From Azadirachta indica (Eukaryota; Streptophyta; Magnoliopsida; Sapindales; Meliaceae), in assembly GCA_022749755.1 (NCBI GenBank), contig CM040448.1, positions 926,481 to 990,480 of the forward strand: 64,000 nt of DNA. Reading direction: 5' to 3'. A program made the position numbers and the translations under genes. This document shows, piece by piece, positions 1 to 12,951 of the stretch. Position 1 is the first letter of the stretch, and each line of letters starts with the position of its first letter. Under the pieces are notes generated by a model, which saw only the letters and a list, made by a program, of their open reading frames with translations, did no database searches and was not told the origin of the DNA.

Positions 1-1039
1 ATTGACAATATTACAATGTCATAACGTACAAGCCCATACCCGAAAAGCTCAAATGTGATAACCCCAAGAGGAATGATCTGGTGAGTGACAACAACCACAC
101 CCACACCCCCCACTCTATTCTGCTGCAACCGTCGCAGCAATTCTACAAATAAGAGCTGCTTCATAGCTTGTACCTCGTGGTAAAAAAGAAAAAAAATTGG
201 TCAAAGTGGACCCTCATCAAATTCCAGGGGGTACAACCGGTGATAACATTGCAGTCTCTAAATTTTTACAATTTGATAACTAAGAGCAAATAGCATTTCT
301 TTCGTTAAAAGAGACATTCATCTATGTTTTAAAAAATAGCAATGTGATTTATCTATTTTTAACAAACAAATTTGTTAACTAAAATTAAATTAGAAATTGT
401 AGTGTTTCTATTATAGTTTTAAAAAATAATTGAAATTTTTGATAAATATTAAATTTTTATTTCACTATTTATTTACTATTTTATCTCAGCTCTATCTTTT
501 TTTAATTAATTAATTGATAGATTTCTACGGAAGAAATAGATGGAGAAGAGATCTATTACACACAATGTTATTATTCGCAACACATGTTTATCTTGATAGT
601 TAAGTGATTTTATGTTATAGAAAATATGGTTTGAATGTCACAACATACCAAACAAAGCCCTAATCATTTAAGTAGATGTTGGAATTTATTTGATATAAAT
701 AGAAAATGTCCATCTTTTTATCAAAAAAATTAAAATCTAGGGACCTGAACATTATTATCTCGAAGTACATCGGTTAAAGAGCAGTAAAGTCGCGCTTCTG
801 CTAGACTCGAGTGCAGGCAATAAAACTAACCTTTTAAAATGAGGTTGTCTTTTCCCTTTCAGGAAGAAACCGGAAATTGTACCAGTACTGGCCAATAATT
901 TTGCTGTAGTATCTACAATTTATTTAATTGTAGATATCCTCCACCTTTTTTCTAAATAGATCATTGCAATCTGTATTTTGTACTGTGCACTGCGTCTTCG
1001 TCTTCATCTCCATCTTCGCATTTGACTCGCATCAGAAAC
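1..1039. other. Intergenic/upstream region of the CREG-like gene
   Basis: AT-rich DNA with no ORF or RNA gene that I can support. The last 100 bases before the ATG at 1040 are pyrimidine-rich (a cttcgtcttcatctcc-type run), which suits a plant 5' leader. No clear transposon ends were seen. Confidence 0.6.
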
Positions 1040-3126
1040 ATGAACAACAAGAGCTCGGTTCACTGCTTCCAAGTTTTGTCTCTTGTCTTGTTTTTCGTGT
1101 TGGGCATACAGGATTCTGTTCAGGGTAGATTGCTGTCAGTCTCGAAAAAACCCCATAGAAACGATGCTGCTGCTTATGCCCGTTGGTTGGTCTCTCAGAA
1201 TTCTTGGGGAGTCTTAAAGTATGAGTTTCTTTCCTTAACTCTTACAGTTTCCTTTAGCTTGCCCTGATATGTTATATGTGCTTTTGTCTATTACATCAAG
1301 TTTGGTTTGGGATACTTCTGTTTTGGTGTTTATTGGAGAATTCAATGGAGGGTTATGCTGGCTTAGTTGTGTTGGGTTGTCTTATGTTTGGTGAACGATT
1401 GTTCAAAGATTATTGGTTGCTTGTTTAATTGGAAGAAGCGCTAATGAGCATAAACGCGAAGCTTGCAGATTGATTCTAGTCCATTTTGAGTAGATTGAAG
1501 AAATTTTGCGGAAATAATTGATGATCGTGCAATTGTTTCTTGTGGTTGAAAGCATATTTTGTTTTTTTGTGGGTTTTTCATTTTCTGTAACAAATTTCAT
1601 AACTGTTTAAATATAGATTGCCTTAGTTGTCGTTCTTGTTGATCATCTGCCACAAGCTTGTAATAAGAGATTTATTTTGAGAAGCTGAGATGAGATTGTT
1701 TGTCATTTTGAATTTGCAGTACCATATCTAAGGACTTGGGAGGAGCACCGTTTGGGTAATATCTTTATCCTAATCTTTTTGTTAGAAATTATCATACTTC
1801 CCATACTTTTAATCTGCATATATTTTGACTGGTTTCATCAGAAATAGTTGCAATATTGCCCCATGTTTTGGTATTTGGTGGCTTATGGAGTCCTATAACT
1901 TGTGGTGAGATACTTTGTGGATTGATAAAATTGTATCTTTAGCTCTTGCAAACTCATTCTGGATGATATCAAGGTTCTAACTTTAAGAAATAATCCTCTC
2001 ATTTTAATATAACACATACGCATCTTTTAAACTTCATTGACAATGTGGTGACTCAGAATACAGCAAAAAGCTTGTCTTTGGTTCTTGCATCCAGAAGTAG
2101 CAATTTGAAACTTTTTGACTATAATCAAACTCTCTTGTGCTATTTCCATCTTAGCAAAATTATATATTTTGCATTCAGGAATGTTGTTTCGTATAGCGAT
2201 GGACTGCCTGATGAAGGTAGTGGCATCCCCTACTTCTATTTGACAACTCTTGATCCAACTGCGAGCAACGCATTGAAAGACAAAAGGTCTTCACTAACAA
2301 TTAGCGAGTACCCTCTTGGAACTTGTGGCAAAAGCGACCCTGAGAACCCCAGCTGTGCAAAAATTACACTCACAGGAAAGGTGCGCTTGTGCAACCTGAA
2401 ATGTATGAAGAGTTTTTTATATGTTGGCCTCATAATATGTTGGCTATATATGCATGAGAAAGAAGAGGAAAAAGAAAAAAAAAAAAGAAAAAACTTTTAT
2501 CAAGTTTGTTACTCCATTTTGTTTTTATGTTTCTTGGTCCTTTTCATTTTGGACTAAATTGGAATATTATGCATCTTGTGGTTCGTTAGTTGCTGGTTGT
2601 TGACGAAGAGTCCAAGGAAGAAGAATATGCTAGAAGCGCATTGTTCACAAAGCATCCAGAGATGAAGGGTAATTACCTGTAAATTTTTGTATTAGTATCA
2701 GATGATGCAACTGCTATCTCTTCTTTCTTTTAGTGCCAATGTATTATATTATATTTTTGAACTTGCATTCTTGACAGGCTGGCCCAAGGATCACAACTTT
2801 CAGTTCTTCAAATTAGAGATTGAAGATATATTTCTGATTAATTGGTTCGGTGGGCCTAAACCTCTAACAGTGGATCAGTACCTGCACACAAAAAAGTGAG
2901 TAATATAAAGCAGTTGTACATGTCTGTGTTAGCAATGAAATGGAAGAAATAGTTACATAGATATAAATGTTAGTACTGTACCACCAATTATGAGTCAGAA
3001 ATGAATGAAATCATCTTTTTTATTTCCAGTGATAACTTTTCCCTTGCTGATGAGTTGTCTTTTCTGAATACCTGTTCACTCATCTGCAGGAACAAATTGG
3101 CCTTCGTTCTGTCGAAATTCATCTGA
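1040..3126 (+). CDS. CREG-like secreted protein (CREG1/PNPOx-like fold)
   Basis: Six exons: 1040-1218, 1720-1755, 2179-2380, 2590-2668, 2778-2895 and 3090-3126, giving 216 residues. An N-terminal signal peptide (about residues 1-30, with the hydrophobic stretch LSLVLFFVLG) precedes a domain related to CREG proteins, which adopt the FMN-binding split-barrel fold of pyridoxamine-phosphate oxidases but are thought to lack the enzyme activity. Family landmarks are the start AAAYARWLVSQNSWGVL, the block VVSYSDGLPDEGSGIPYFYL, the SEYPLGTCGKSDPENPSCAK segment and the C-terminal HNFQFFKLEIEDIFLINWFG. The ATG at 1040 is the first one in frame before the signal peptide. Exon 2 is only 36 bases. The product probably enters the secretory/endolysosomal route; its plant function is not established. 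The family call is firm, the role is not. Confidence 0.9.
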
Positions 3127-3947
3127 TCTTCGTTCCTCCTACGTGGTTGTGTTGGATGCAAATAAAATTTGTGTTGTGGGTATGATCTGTAAATAAACAT
3201 ACGCCAATTGTGTATAAGGCTCTGTTGTTGTATTCTCCTATATGTCAAAGTTATACTCCATTGTATTCACATGAAACTGATCGGAGAAATAAATTGTTAA
3301 TAAATTTTAGTTTCTTGACGAGGATTGTTATTGTTGTTTCTATTGTACTCTGATGTACATTATCATATGCTCTAAAATCAACTGCTTCGAATCTATTTCT
3401 TTTTTGTCTTTTGGCTGCTGTTGAACAAATCTGCGAGAGTTATACTACACTTACTGATGAATATGTAGTCGTAAGAATTTGCAAAACAGGGATCGTAGCT
3501 ACGAGCACTTACTGATAATTTACCGTATTCTTGGGATTAAGAGACAGTGGAAGGCAACAAAGTTGCAAGATTTTCTAAAATTCTGCGCATTCGCAGCAAT
3601 TCTTTACCTAGACATTTGAAAGCCATAACTCATCGTGTTTTTTGATCATATATCTTGCACAACCCCAAGGCAAAAATTGTTCTTATATTTTGTATATTCC
3701 TGGTTTGAAAATGTGTTCAGAGTTCAGAAAACAGAGAAACATTTCCTTGGAGATTTCAATTGAAATCCGTAACTCGTATCTACTAAAAAAAATTAAAAAT
3801 CAAGAGACACGTGCGAATCACGTGACCAAAGATTTGGAAATAAGTGGGAAATGTTCCGCATTACATCGACTGATTTTTAACGTTCATCCAGTAGAAGCAG
3901 CAAAACGAAAGCTTGCTCTCAATTCTCATCTTAATCTCTCCATTGAA
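3127..3947. other. Intergenic region between CREG-like gene and CFM2
   Basis: Holds the CREG 3' UTR (AATAAA-like signal near 3287) and the CFM2 promoter/leader. Just upstream of the CFM2 ATG the strand stays open with no stop, but without chloroplast-like or conserved sequence. An ACGTG core (gagacacgtgcgaatcacgtgacc, about 3803-3826) gives two G-box-like CACGTG motifs close together, possible bZIP/bHLH sites. Confidence 0.5.
3802..3826. promoter_or_regulatory. Paired G-box-like CACGTG motifs upstream of CFM2
   Basis: Two CACGTG hexamers about 7 bases apart lie 120-145 bases upstream of the CFM2 start. G-boxes bind bZIP and bHLH (PIF-type) factors and are common in light-regulated plastid genes. 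The motifs are directly visible; function is inferred. Confidence 0.4.
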
Positions 3948-6900
3948 ATGTTGTTTTCTCTGTACTACTACAACCCAATACTCCTGCCAAAAACCCTAAC
4001 AAATTCTTCATTTCCCTTCTTCGCCACCCACAAAACTGTGACTCTGCAAACCCCTCAAAAATCATCCATTTCCCTCGTACGATGCTCGCAAACCCAAAAC
4101 GAAAACGTCCCAAAATCTGCCATTGAACGCGTAGCTGACAAGCTGCGGAGCCTTGGCGTTGTTGAACAAACGCGTATGGAAAAAAGTCTGAACTTTGAAG
4201 CTGGAGAGGAAGATAAAGCCGGGGAAATATTTATCCCACTTCCCGAGAAGATTCCAAAATATCGAGTGGGCCACACCATTGATTCCAGCTGGAGCACGCC
4301 TGAAAACCCGGTTCCTAAGCCGGGTTCGGGAGCTGCTATTGTTAGGTTCAATGAGTTGAACAAGGAAGTGGGAAGGCAGAAGTGGTTGGAGAAGAAGAAT
4401 TCGAGGGAAAAAGAAAAAGAAAAAAAGGTGCCTACTTTGGCTGAATTAAAATTATCAGCAGATGAGTTGAGAAGGCTGAGGACTATTGGAATTGGGCTGA
4501 ACAAGAAGCTGAAAATTGGGAAAGCGGGAATTACAGAGGGGATAGTGAATGGAATACATGAGAGGTGGAGGAATAACGAGGTTGTGAAGATTGTGTGCGA
4601 GGATTTGTGTAGGTTGAATATGAAGAGAACTCATGATATGTTGGAGGTAAGATTCTTACACTTTTTTTTTTCTTTTTTCTTTTCGATGGTTTTTTGACAT
4701 TTGAAGTGTCATGAATCTGATGAGCTAGAAATTAATGAGAAAAACGAATGTCAACAAAAATTGATGGGAAATGTGATCAATTTTTCTCCAAAAGCACTGC
4801 TGAATTGTTATAGTATTTGTAGAAGATGGAAGTTCTGGTGAAATTGTTGAATATATCTAAATTTAAAGTTTTTTTGTAGATGTTGATATTTCATAATACA
4901 TATGGTCTAGCTCAATTTGAGCTAAAAAGTGGAGAATGTTAAATTGTAGCGAAAATTGAATTTTTTTGCAATCGTACTATTGGCTGATTTGATTTTTTTC
5001 ATTAAACTCTGTGTGCATCCTACTTTCCCACATCCTTGAATTTATCAGTTTTTCTTATAATCTCCACTTGAAATGTCTTATTGGACGTCGTTTCAGAATC
5101 TTTTATGATGCTTTGAACAATTTCTCGGCCTGCTTTTTCACCTTAAGTTCATTGTGGTCAGTTGCTTGAAATAGAAACCTAATTTATGGTATGTAGTTGT
5201 TGGAATATCATGTTTGTCATTGGTCAATTATTGTGCTTTAATGTATTTCTTTTTCTTCTTTTATTTTTGGACAATTACAGAGGAAAACTGGGGGTATGGT
5301 TGTTTGGAGGGCCGGAAGTAAAATACTATTATACAGAGGAGAAAATTATAAATATCCATACTTCTTGGCAGATGATAGTTCAACAGATGATGCTTCTCCT
5401 GATGATTTACCAAATCAATCTGTAGTTGGTGAAGAACTTAATGAAACAAAGAGTTGTTCCTCTGGCATAGATGGCGCAAAACCTTCTGGATTGAGTCCAA
5501 CCAACAAAAGAGCTCAACCAGCCTTACTAAGGGGTGTTGGCTCTCCGGATAAATTAAGATTTCAACTACCAGGAGAGGCAGAACTAGTAGAAGAAGCTGA
5601 CTGTTTGTTAGACGGACTGGGGCCTCGATTTACTGATTGGTGGGGATATGATCCGCAGCCAGTTGATGCTGATTTACTACCTGCATTAGTTCCTGGATAC
5701 AGGAGACCTTTCCGCCTTCTTCCCTTCGGTGTGCAGCCAAAATTGACAAATGATGAAATGACCACATTAAGGAGACTTGCCCGACCCTTACCCTGCCACT
5801 TTGCATTGGGTGAGTTGAATTCAGTTTCAGAACTGTTTGTAATTTTTCTGGTTGACATTTGTTTCACCAGCTTTCCTCTTTGTAACAGGTAGAAATAGGA
5901 AACTTCAGGGATTGGCGGCTGCTATAGTTAAGCTCTGGGAAAAATGTGAGATTGCCAAGATTGCAGTTAAGAGGGGCGTCCAAAATACTAATAGTGAGAT
6001 GATGGCTGAAGAGTTAAAAGTTAGTATTAATGCGGCAATCTTTTTATTTTTTTGTTTAAATTTCTTTTATCTTTAGTTATTTATATTTTCTAGCAGTTTA
6101 AAATTCTGTGAAGATATCATGATTAGAAACCCCTTTTTATTCTTAATTTAAAATCATGGCTTGAGAAACGCTAAGATTCTACGGTGCTTATTATTTCTAT
6201 GATTTGAGAAGTGTATTGGGAGTCCACTTAAACTGATTATCAGGAGGAATGACAATATTTTTGCATTGTATTTCCAAGATGTTACCAGATAATGTAACTA
6301 GTTGCTTAACCTGCACTTATCAGGTTGGTAGTCAAAAGTCTGGAAACAATGCCAAGTTTTTATTTAGAGAAATTTATTTTAGCTTTTGAATTCATCCTTA
6401 TGAATCTTAACATGGCATTGAGTATTTAATCGGCTTTTGAAAATTTAGTCTACAGAATCGGAAGCATAGGTTTTTTGGTGCTATAGCAGATTTCTAACTC
6501 ATTTGTAGATCCTTCACTACCAGAGTTCTATCGTCAACTAACTTGTGCAAACATTTATTCTTCCTTCTATTGCGTTTCGTTTTCCATTACATTGGACATC
6601 AAATTTCTTCTTTATCATGGCAAGTAAGAATAATTGTTGGTGGTTATTTGATTAATTAATTCTGGTCATTGCTTCTTGTAAACAAGCACTCTATAAATCA
6701 TTTTAGCACTTAAATGTTGGTTTCTTTTTCGAAATCATTATAAGATATTTTCGCAGGCATTGTTTATAAAAAAAATACTCTCTGGCAGTGGCTGACTGGA
6801 GGAACTCTGCTTTCCCGGGATCGGGAATTTATTACCTTTTATCGGGGAAAGGATTTCCTGCCACCTGCTGTCTCTTCGGCAATAGAAGAACGCAGAAAGC

Positions 6901-9809
6901 ATGAAATTCTCAGTGAGAAACGGAGGATAGAATTTAGTACATTGGATGATGCTGCAGAGGAGCCTAAACTTAGGGATATACAGTGTAATTCTGGACATAA
7001 TGTAGAGCCTGATACTGGAAATGAATTTGGTAGTATCAATGATCAGAAAAGCGTTTTGCATCCAGAACAAAAGAAACTAAGGTCTGTCGAGGTGGCTATT
7101 AGAAGAACCAGCTTCAAGCTGTCTATGGTATGATTTTAAAATTCGTTGCTACAATTTTCTTGAATTCTTGTTGAAGCATTAGTTGTGGTACAGCAACTTT
7201 TTCTTTCTTTCACAGGCGTTGGAAAAGAAAGCTAAGGCAGAAAAACTTTTAGCTGAGCTGGAGGAAAAGGAGTTTGTGCAGCAAACTGAATTAGATAAAG
7301 AGGGTGTAACCAAAGAAGAAAGATATATGCTAAGGAAAGTTGGCTTGAGAATGAAGGCATTCCTACTAATGGGTGAGTTCTACCATCTTGCTTGAGATTT
7401 TTGAACTCAAAGGAGCTGATTCACTATTTTTCTTTGTTTTAATGAATATTGTTTTAAAAGATTTTCCTTTTTTTTTAAAAAAAACAAACAAAGTTCAATC
7501 AGATGGCTCTTATAAAAGTGGGCAATAATGATCAATCTTCTTCTGGTGATTAGGTAGACGCGGGGTTTTTGATGGAACAGTTGAAAACATGCATCTTCAC
7601 TGGAAATATAGGGAACTAGTGAAGATAATATCGAAGCAGAAAAGCTTTGAAGCTGCTTATCAGGAAGCACGGACCTTAGAGGCAGAAAGCGGTGGTATTT
7701 TAGTAGCAGTCGAGAGGGTTAGTAAAGGTTATGCAATTATTGTGTATAGGGGAAAGAATTATAAAAGGCCTGAATGTTTGAGGCCTAAGACACTCCTGAC
7801 TAAAAGAGAAGCAATGAAGCGCTCCTTAGAGGCTCAGCGTCGTGAGGTAAAATTGCAAACTTGTACACTTCGTAGTTCATAGCAGAGTTTTCTTTCTCTA
7901 CGGTAATTTGAAAAAAGGAATGAACAAATAAATATCCATAATCACGAGGAGACTTTATTGACTTATGAGCTATGCTACATATGAACCGTGTTATGTTACA
8001 TGCAATGTCACTTGGTTTACACTTCCCAGTTTCCTGCTTTCTGTTTATTTCCTTTTAACAGTTTCCTCTAAACGATATCTACTTGAACTTATTAACTTTT
8101 GTACTTTATAATGCAGTCTCTGAAACTACATGTCTTGGAACTTGCCAGAAACATAGATAAACTGAAACTCCAGTTGGTGAGCTTTTAAATATTTGTACAT
8201 ATTTCGTATTAGATTGCCTATTCATGCCTGTGTTATCTAATTAAATTAAGATAACTTACAGAGTACTTTTTTGGCACAGGTCAAGGACAAGGAGGCAAAC
8301 GCTATGGAAATGGTTGACAAATCAAAATTGCCATTGGTAAGCAGCCTCATTTTTTTGTTCGTTCTTTTCCTTTTACTGAAGAAGGTTTATGATTTGAGAA
8401 TTGTCATAATCATAATGTAGGTTAAAGAGGAGATGTGCAATATGCAATCAGCCACGTGTATGAGATCAGATACTGAACTTAAATCTGACTCTTGCTTCAG
8501 TTTGGTAATTCCTACTTCCTATGAAGCGAATATAGAGGTAGGGCATTGGCAGTTAGATTTCATAAAGTGAACTTATAATGAGGATATGTACAAATATTAT
8601 GCCTGAAATGGTATTTGGTATGACTGCTTCAGGCTACAGAGGAACACGGAGCTGATTCAACTTCCACAGAATCAAATGATACCATGGATGCTACGATAGA
8701 TGATTCACAGGCCACTCAACAGTATAATAAGATTGATATTTCCTCAACACATCATCGGATTAGTAATTGTGAAACTGAATTTGAGTCATCTCATAATTCT
8801 GTAAACAAAGAATCCCAGGCAAATATAACCAAGGATTTGCACGGTGAAGGTCTATCTAGTGACTCTGCATCTTTGCCCGATACATCTATGGTAATATTTA
8901 GAATTTCTTCCATGCCTGATTTGAGTATATGCTTGATCTTTTCTTCTCATGTTTCTTATTGAAATTTCAGCTAGAAGGAATGACCCATTCTAGCATTGTT
9001 AACATGGAGCATTGTTCATCTGATCAGGAGCCAACAGAGTCGTCACTTCAATCGGCTGAAAGTATATCAGAATTATTGAATCCAATAGGGTTTGGAAATG
9101 TGTCGAATGAGACGGCTTCCAGAGCTATACAACTTTCCAACAGAGACAGGCTTCTCCTGCGAAGACAAGCTCTAAGAATGAAGAAACGCCCAGTGCTTGC
9201 CGTAGGTGATTTCAAAACTCTCTTATACTTCCTGTTTACCCCTTTTGCCATCTTTAGTGCAACTTTAGTTGGTTCCTGGTTATTATTTCCTTGCAATTAA
9301 TTGCAATCTAGGGAATTTATTTTTTCTTCTATGTCTTCTATTGTTACTAACTAGGGAGGAGCAATATTGTCACTGGTGTTGCAAAAGCAATAAATGCTCA
9401 CTTTCGGAAGCATCCTCTTGCTATAGTAAACGTTAAAGGCAGAGCCAAAGGAACTTCAGTTCAGGAAGTTGTTTCAAAGCTTCAGGTCTGCATTTCCAAA
9501 TTCACCTTTGTTTGAACCTACATTAAGTGTAATAACAATAGCTGTGATGACATCTTTTTCTTTGGTTCATTACACGTGCAGGAAGAAACGGGTGCAGTTC
9601 TAGTCTCTCAGGAGCCTAGTAAAGTCATACTGTACCGAGGCTGGGGTGCTGATGATGAATCAAACTACAGCAATAAGAAGGCTGCGAGACAGAAACCATC
9701 AATTGGAGGAGAGATTCGACCTCAGCCAGGTGCATCTCCAGAGCTACTCGCAGCAATCAGACTCGAATGCGGGTTGGAAGTTCACCAAGAGCAGCAAGCT
9801 TCTTTATAA
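3948..9809 (+). CDS. CFM2: CFM2-like chloroplast group II intron splicing factor, four CRM domains
   Basis: Thirteen exons: 3948-4646, 5281-5809, 5889-6019, 6789-7127, 7216-7372, 7554-7846, 8117-8176, 8280-8336, 8421-8537, 8633-8890, 8971-9205, 9355-9485 and 9582-9809, giving 1077 residues. The Ser/Thr-rich N-terminus looks like a transit peptide. Four CRM RNA-binding domains are visible, each with the GxxG-type loop: [33 protein letters not shown] and [11 protein letters not shown]; each ends in a YRG-type motif ([31 protein letters not shown]). Four CRM domains mark CFM2; CFM3 and CAF proteins have fewer. The family promotes splicing of plastid introns with partners such as CAF1/CAF2. A poorly conserved acidic/Ser-rich linker, spread over several short exons (8117-8890), separates CRM3 and CRM4. 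The ATG at 3948 is preferred over an open in-frame extension upstream that lacks an ATG-led transit peptide. Exon 9 has a second in-frame donor at 8505. Confidence 0.93.
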
Positions 9810-11030
9810 AGCCTGGAACTTGAAAGCTTGTGACCAACATATTGCTGTAAAAACGCTTGCCGGGTGCATGATAAAGTTTTCTCCAAGAAAGTGCTTGAAT
9901 ACGGAAAGTTCAGGATCATCAGTGAGACCAAACTCATTGCATTATTGATTATTCCATGCACCATCAAAGAACAAATACGCAAAGGTGACACCTTCAAAGA
10001 AGTTGGTGATGATTTTTCCACTGAATTTACATCAATTCTTCATTGAGAAACGAAGGAAAGAAAATGCTGCATGAAAACAATCTCCCTGTTTTATCTTGTA
10101 CATACATGTATAGAAAATCAACAAAGTTGTAACCTTCTTCCCTTTCCTGATGTAATTTACTTAAATCAAATAACTTGGATTAGTTCTTGGGTTGGCCTCT
10201 GATCTGTACTCACCATTGCTAGTTTTGTACACTGTGGTTATGCAATAATTTCCCTCATCAAAATCCTGTAGTTTCTCCGAGACAAGACCGAGTGATGTAT
10301 AGTTTTGTACACTGTAAGCTGTGGTGAAGAGAATAAATGTATAGAACGTGGGACCAGATTCTCACGTGTGATTCAGCATTGAAACTGGGAGGAAATTGTA
10401 TTGAAGATATGACATTATTGAGGTCTACTGTACAAGAAAATAAATTTAAAAAAAAAAATGATAAGTAACGCCCTTAAATGGAGTTTCTGTGCACGCGCAT
10501 GCACACCTTCAACCTGTATTAAAATGAGATAATACCATTCAGATCCCTAATTGTTTGAGTTTTACAAATAGAAACATTATTTTTCTCTTTATGTCAAATA
10601 CATCCTTGCAATGCTCCCTATTAATATGGGGCTGGAATTTTCTCCTGATACAAGCTTTTACTAGATTATATTTGTACATATATAAACTCTTATAATTGAT
10701 GGTCAATAAATAAAAAAATATAATATAAATAATTCATTTTTAATATTATTATGTAAATAAAAATATAATGCACATGTTAAATTTTTTTAAAATATTAGAT
10801 AAATTCATATAAAAATTGGATTTTAATTCACTAATTATTTTTATGGTATTAAAATTTAACCACTAATATATAACTTAATAAGAAAGGGTTGTTCAATTAT
10901 CCCAATAAAAATTAAGTATTGATTTAATACCAATAACGGATACAAAAACATAAAAATAGAGAGACCCAAATGTTATTATGCAATGGCACTTTAAAAACAC
11001 TGTACTTAAAAAGATTGCTTTAGGCTAGGT
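9810..11030. other. CFM2 3' UTR and AT-rich intergenic DNA
   Basis: The CFM2 3' UTR probably ends near 10150-10350 (aataaatgtatag at about 10331). The rest is AT-rich with no ORF, tRNA or transposon ends that I can support. Confidence 0.5.
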
Positions 11031-11081
11031 TAGGTTAAAACTTTAAGGTTAATGATGACGATCACGATCTCTCTTGATGTC

Positions 11082-11083
<2 letters not shown>

Positions 11084-11125
<42 letters not shown>
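11084..11125. repeat. (GA)n microsatellite
   Basis: About 21 uninterrupted GA units near the presumed 5' end of the first mimic locus. GA tracts in 5' leaders are binding sites for BBR/BPC GAGA-binding proteins; that role is inferred here. Confidence 0.95.
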
Positions 11126-11129
<4 letters not shown>

Positions 11130-11535
11130 CACAAAAAGCCTTGAACGAATTTTCCACTCTATTCTTTCTTTGTTTCAAAGGGCAAACCCTACCCACCCTA
11201 CAGCAATGATGTTGTCCTCAGCCTCATCTCTCTCTTCCTTTCTTTCTTTCTCTCATTCTCAAACCCACTACCATTGCCTTCTTCTCCATTGCCATCATTA
11301 TTCCCACCACTACTTACTATTATTCTCCACAAGCCTTCACCAACATTTCCTCATCATATCTATCTATCAGAAACCCAAAAAAGGGAAGAAGAGACACATG
11401 CATTTTTGCTCATCAAAGCAACCAGTACTGCTACTGCTGTTACTACCACCTTTTCATGTATGGGCTGCTGCTGCTGCCTAATTTTTGGTTCTTGGTTTTG
11501 AGTGAAGACTTTTAAAAGTCGTCACTTTGTCTACT

Positions 11536-11559
11536 GGGGAATCAAGCATCTTGGTCCGA
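11536..11559 (+). other. miR165/166 endogenous target-mimic site 1
   Basis: The 24 bases read GGGGAATCAAGC, then ATC, then TTGGTCCGA. Against miR166 (5' half UCGGACCAG, 3' half GCUUCAUUCCCC) positions 1-8 pair perfectly and position 9 is a G:U wobble. The three bases ATC are unpaired between miRNA positions 9 and 10. Positions 10-21 then pair except for one C:C mismatch at 14. This meets the published rules for plant endogenous target mimics (IPS1/miR399-type): perfect seed, a three-base bulge opposite positions 9-12, few other mismatches. Such a bulge blocks slicing, so the RNA would sequester rather than be cut by miR166, relieving HD-ZIP III mRNAs. Confidence 0.75.
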
Positions 11560-11780
11560 TGATTTAATTTGCTAGATTAAGCATATCTCTTTTATTTGCT
11601 TGTACAAGTATCTTAGATCTACCAGCTTGTTACTGCTAGGGTTTCTGAGTTCTTCTTTTTAGTACTTTTTAATTAACTAATGAGGGTATTGTTATGGTGA
11701 GATCGATTTAGAGTGTTTTGCTTCTGTACGAAGAGCAGTTTTATGTTGATATTGTATCTTTTGATTCTCTATATCATGTT

Positions 11781-12916
11781 GAATAATTAGTCTAATTCCA
11801 GTGTTTTTCTTTTTAATTTTATTGTTTAATATTCGGTATGCATTTTGTGTTTGGAGATATGGATCTTAATTAGTTTCATTTTCTATAATTTATTCATTTT
11901 CTTCAAGCAACAAGCAGTACTTTTCAATCTGTATATATATATATATATATATGATAAACATACAACCTAAAACCTTCGGCATTAACTCATGTAATTAAGC
12001 TTGGTCCAAGCAACAAAACCAAGATCGACCTAGCTAAAAACAAAAGCATATTTAGTGAAAATTAAAAATAAATATGTAAATAACATGATTGATCTCTTGA
12101 TATATGTATATATGTAATGTAAGAAGATCGAGTATTAATAATGAATTTTACCATCAATATGATAAATTGTCCATGTTAGGCTACAGAATTCGAAGACTGA
12201 CTTAAAGTTCATTGCCTGTGCTCAATACCATGTTAAGTATTATGTTAGGAAACAAATGAATTAATTGATGCAGCATACATATGTATGCAATGTTACTCTC
12301 CAAATTTCCTCTTTGTCTTCTGTCACGTTTATTTAACTAACAATAGTCAATAATGAATACTAATTTACTGTTAATTCCATCTAAATTTTAGGTGTGACTT
12401 TCACTTTAGGTAGCCAGGTAGGTTTTCGATTTTGACATTTTTGTTGTTTTAAATTGTTTAGCAATAAAATCACTAATGTTAAGAATATAATCACTTGTTA
12501 AGATGAATATATTGGTCAATTAATGATTGGTAAAAATAAATATATTTATCGAGAGCTTTTAATTATTGTATCAATATGAATGTGTCGATATAGATGATAA
12601 TAACCATGCATGATGAAATACAAGTGAGTACCAAATTGTTAAAATTATATTAAAATACAACAATTTCAAATGTATCTTAAATCTCATTATTAATGGTAAA
12701 CACAATTAATATCTTAAAACAAAAAAATTCTACAAATGTAGCAAAAATTGTATAGGTCAAATTAATTCGTTAATTACATTTCTTGTTTTAGGGTTTACGT
12801 GCTTTAGAAAATAGAAGCCGTGTTTGATAATGCTTGGTCATAAGTAGCAGGCTGCTTGCTACCAACAGCTGGCTTTGGACGGTACACTTGTGAAAATTAT
12901 GTTTAATTTCTTCCAT

Positions 12917-12951
<35 letters not shown>

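Larger units (their letters stand above)
11040..11780 (+). ncRNA. Putative miR166 target-mimic long non-coding RNA, copy 1
   Basis: No conserved protein is encoded. The ORFs here are low-complexity, from an (AG)n repeat followed by Ser/His/Leu-rich codons, and end at or before 11504. At 11536-11559, outside any ORF, lies a 24-base element matching the miR165/166 complement except for a three-base central bulge (separate entry). Several blocks recur in the same order in a second locus 2.5 kb downstream: an atctctct...tgtcag(a)g purine/pyrimidine leader, aaaccctag/aaaccctac, catcattattcccacca, the mimic element, tagatctacca, and tagggttt-tgagttct. Conservation of a non-coding layout between two copies suggests a transcribed regulatory RNA. 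Transcript ends are estimates; the plus strand is chosen because only that strand pairs with miR166. No convincing TATA box was seen. Confidence 0.55.

Noticed and set aside
3642..3947. N-terminal extension of CFM2
   Set aside because: Open but without an ATG-led transit peptide or conserved residues; the ATG at 3948 gives a normal transit peptide.
11074..11501. Ser/His/Leu-rich ORFs of 75-135 codons in the first mimic locus
   Set aside because: Low-complexity translations of GA repeats and pyrimidine-rich DNA, not matched in the paralogous locus.
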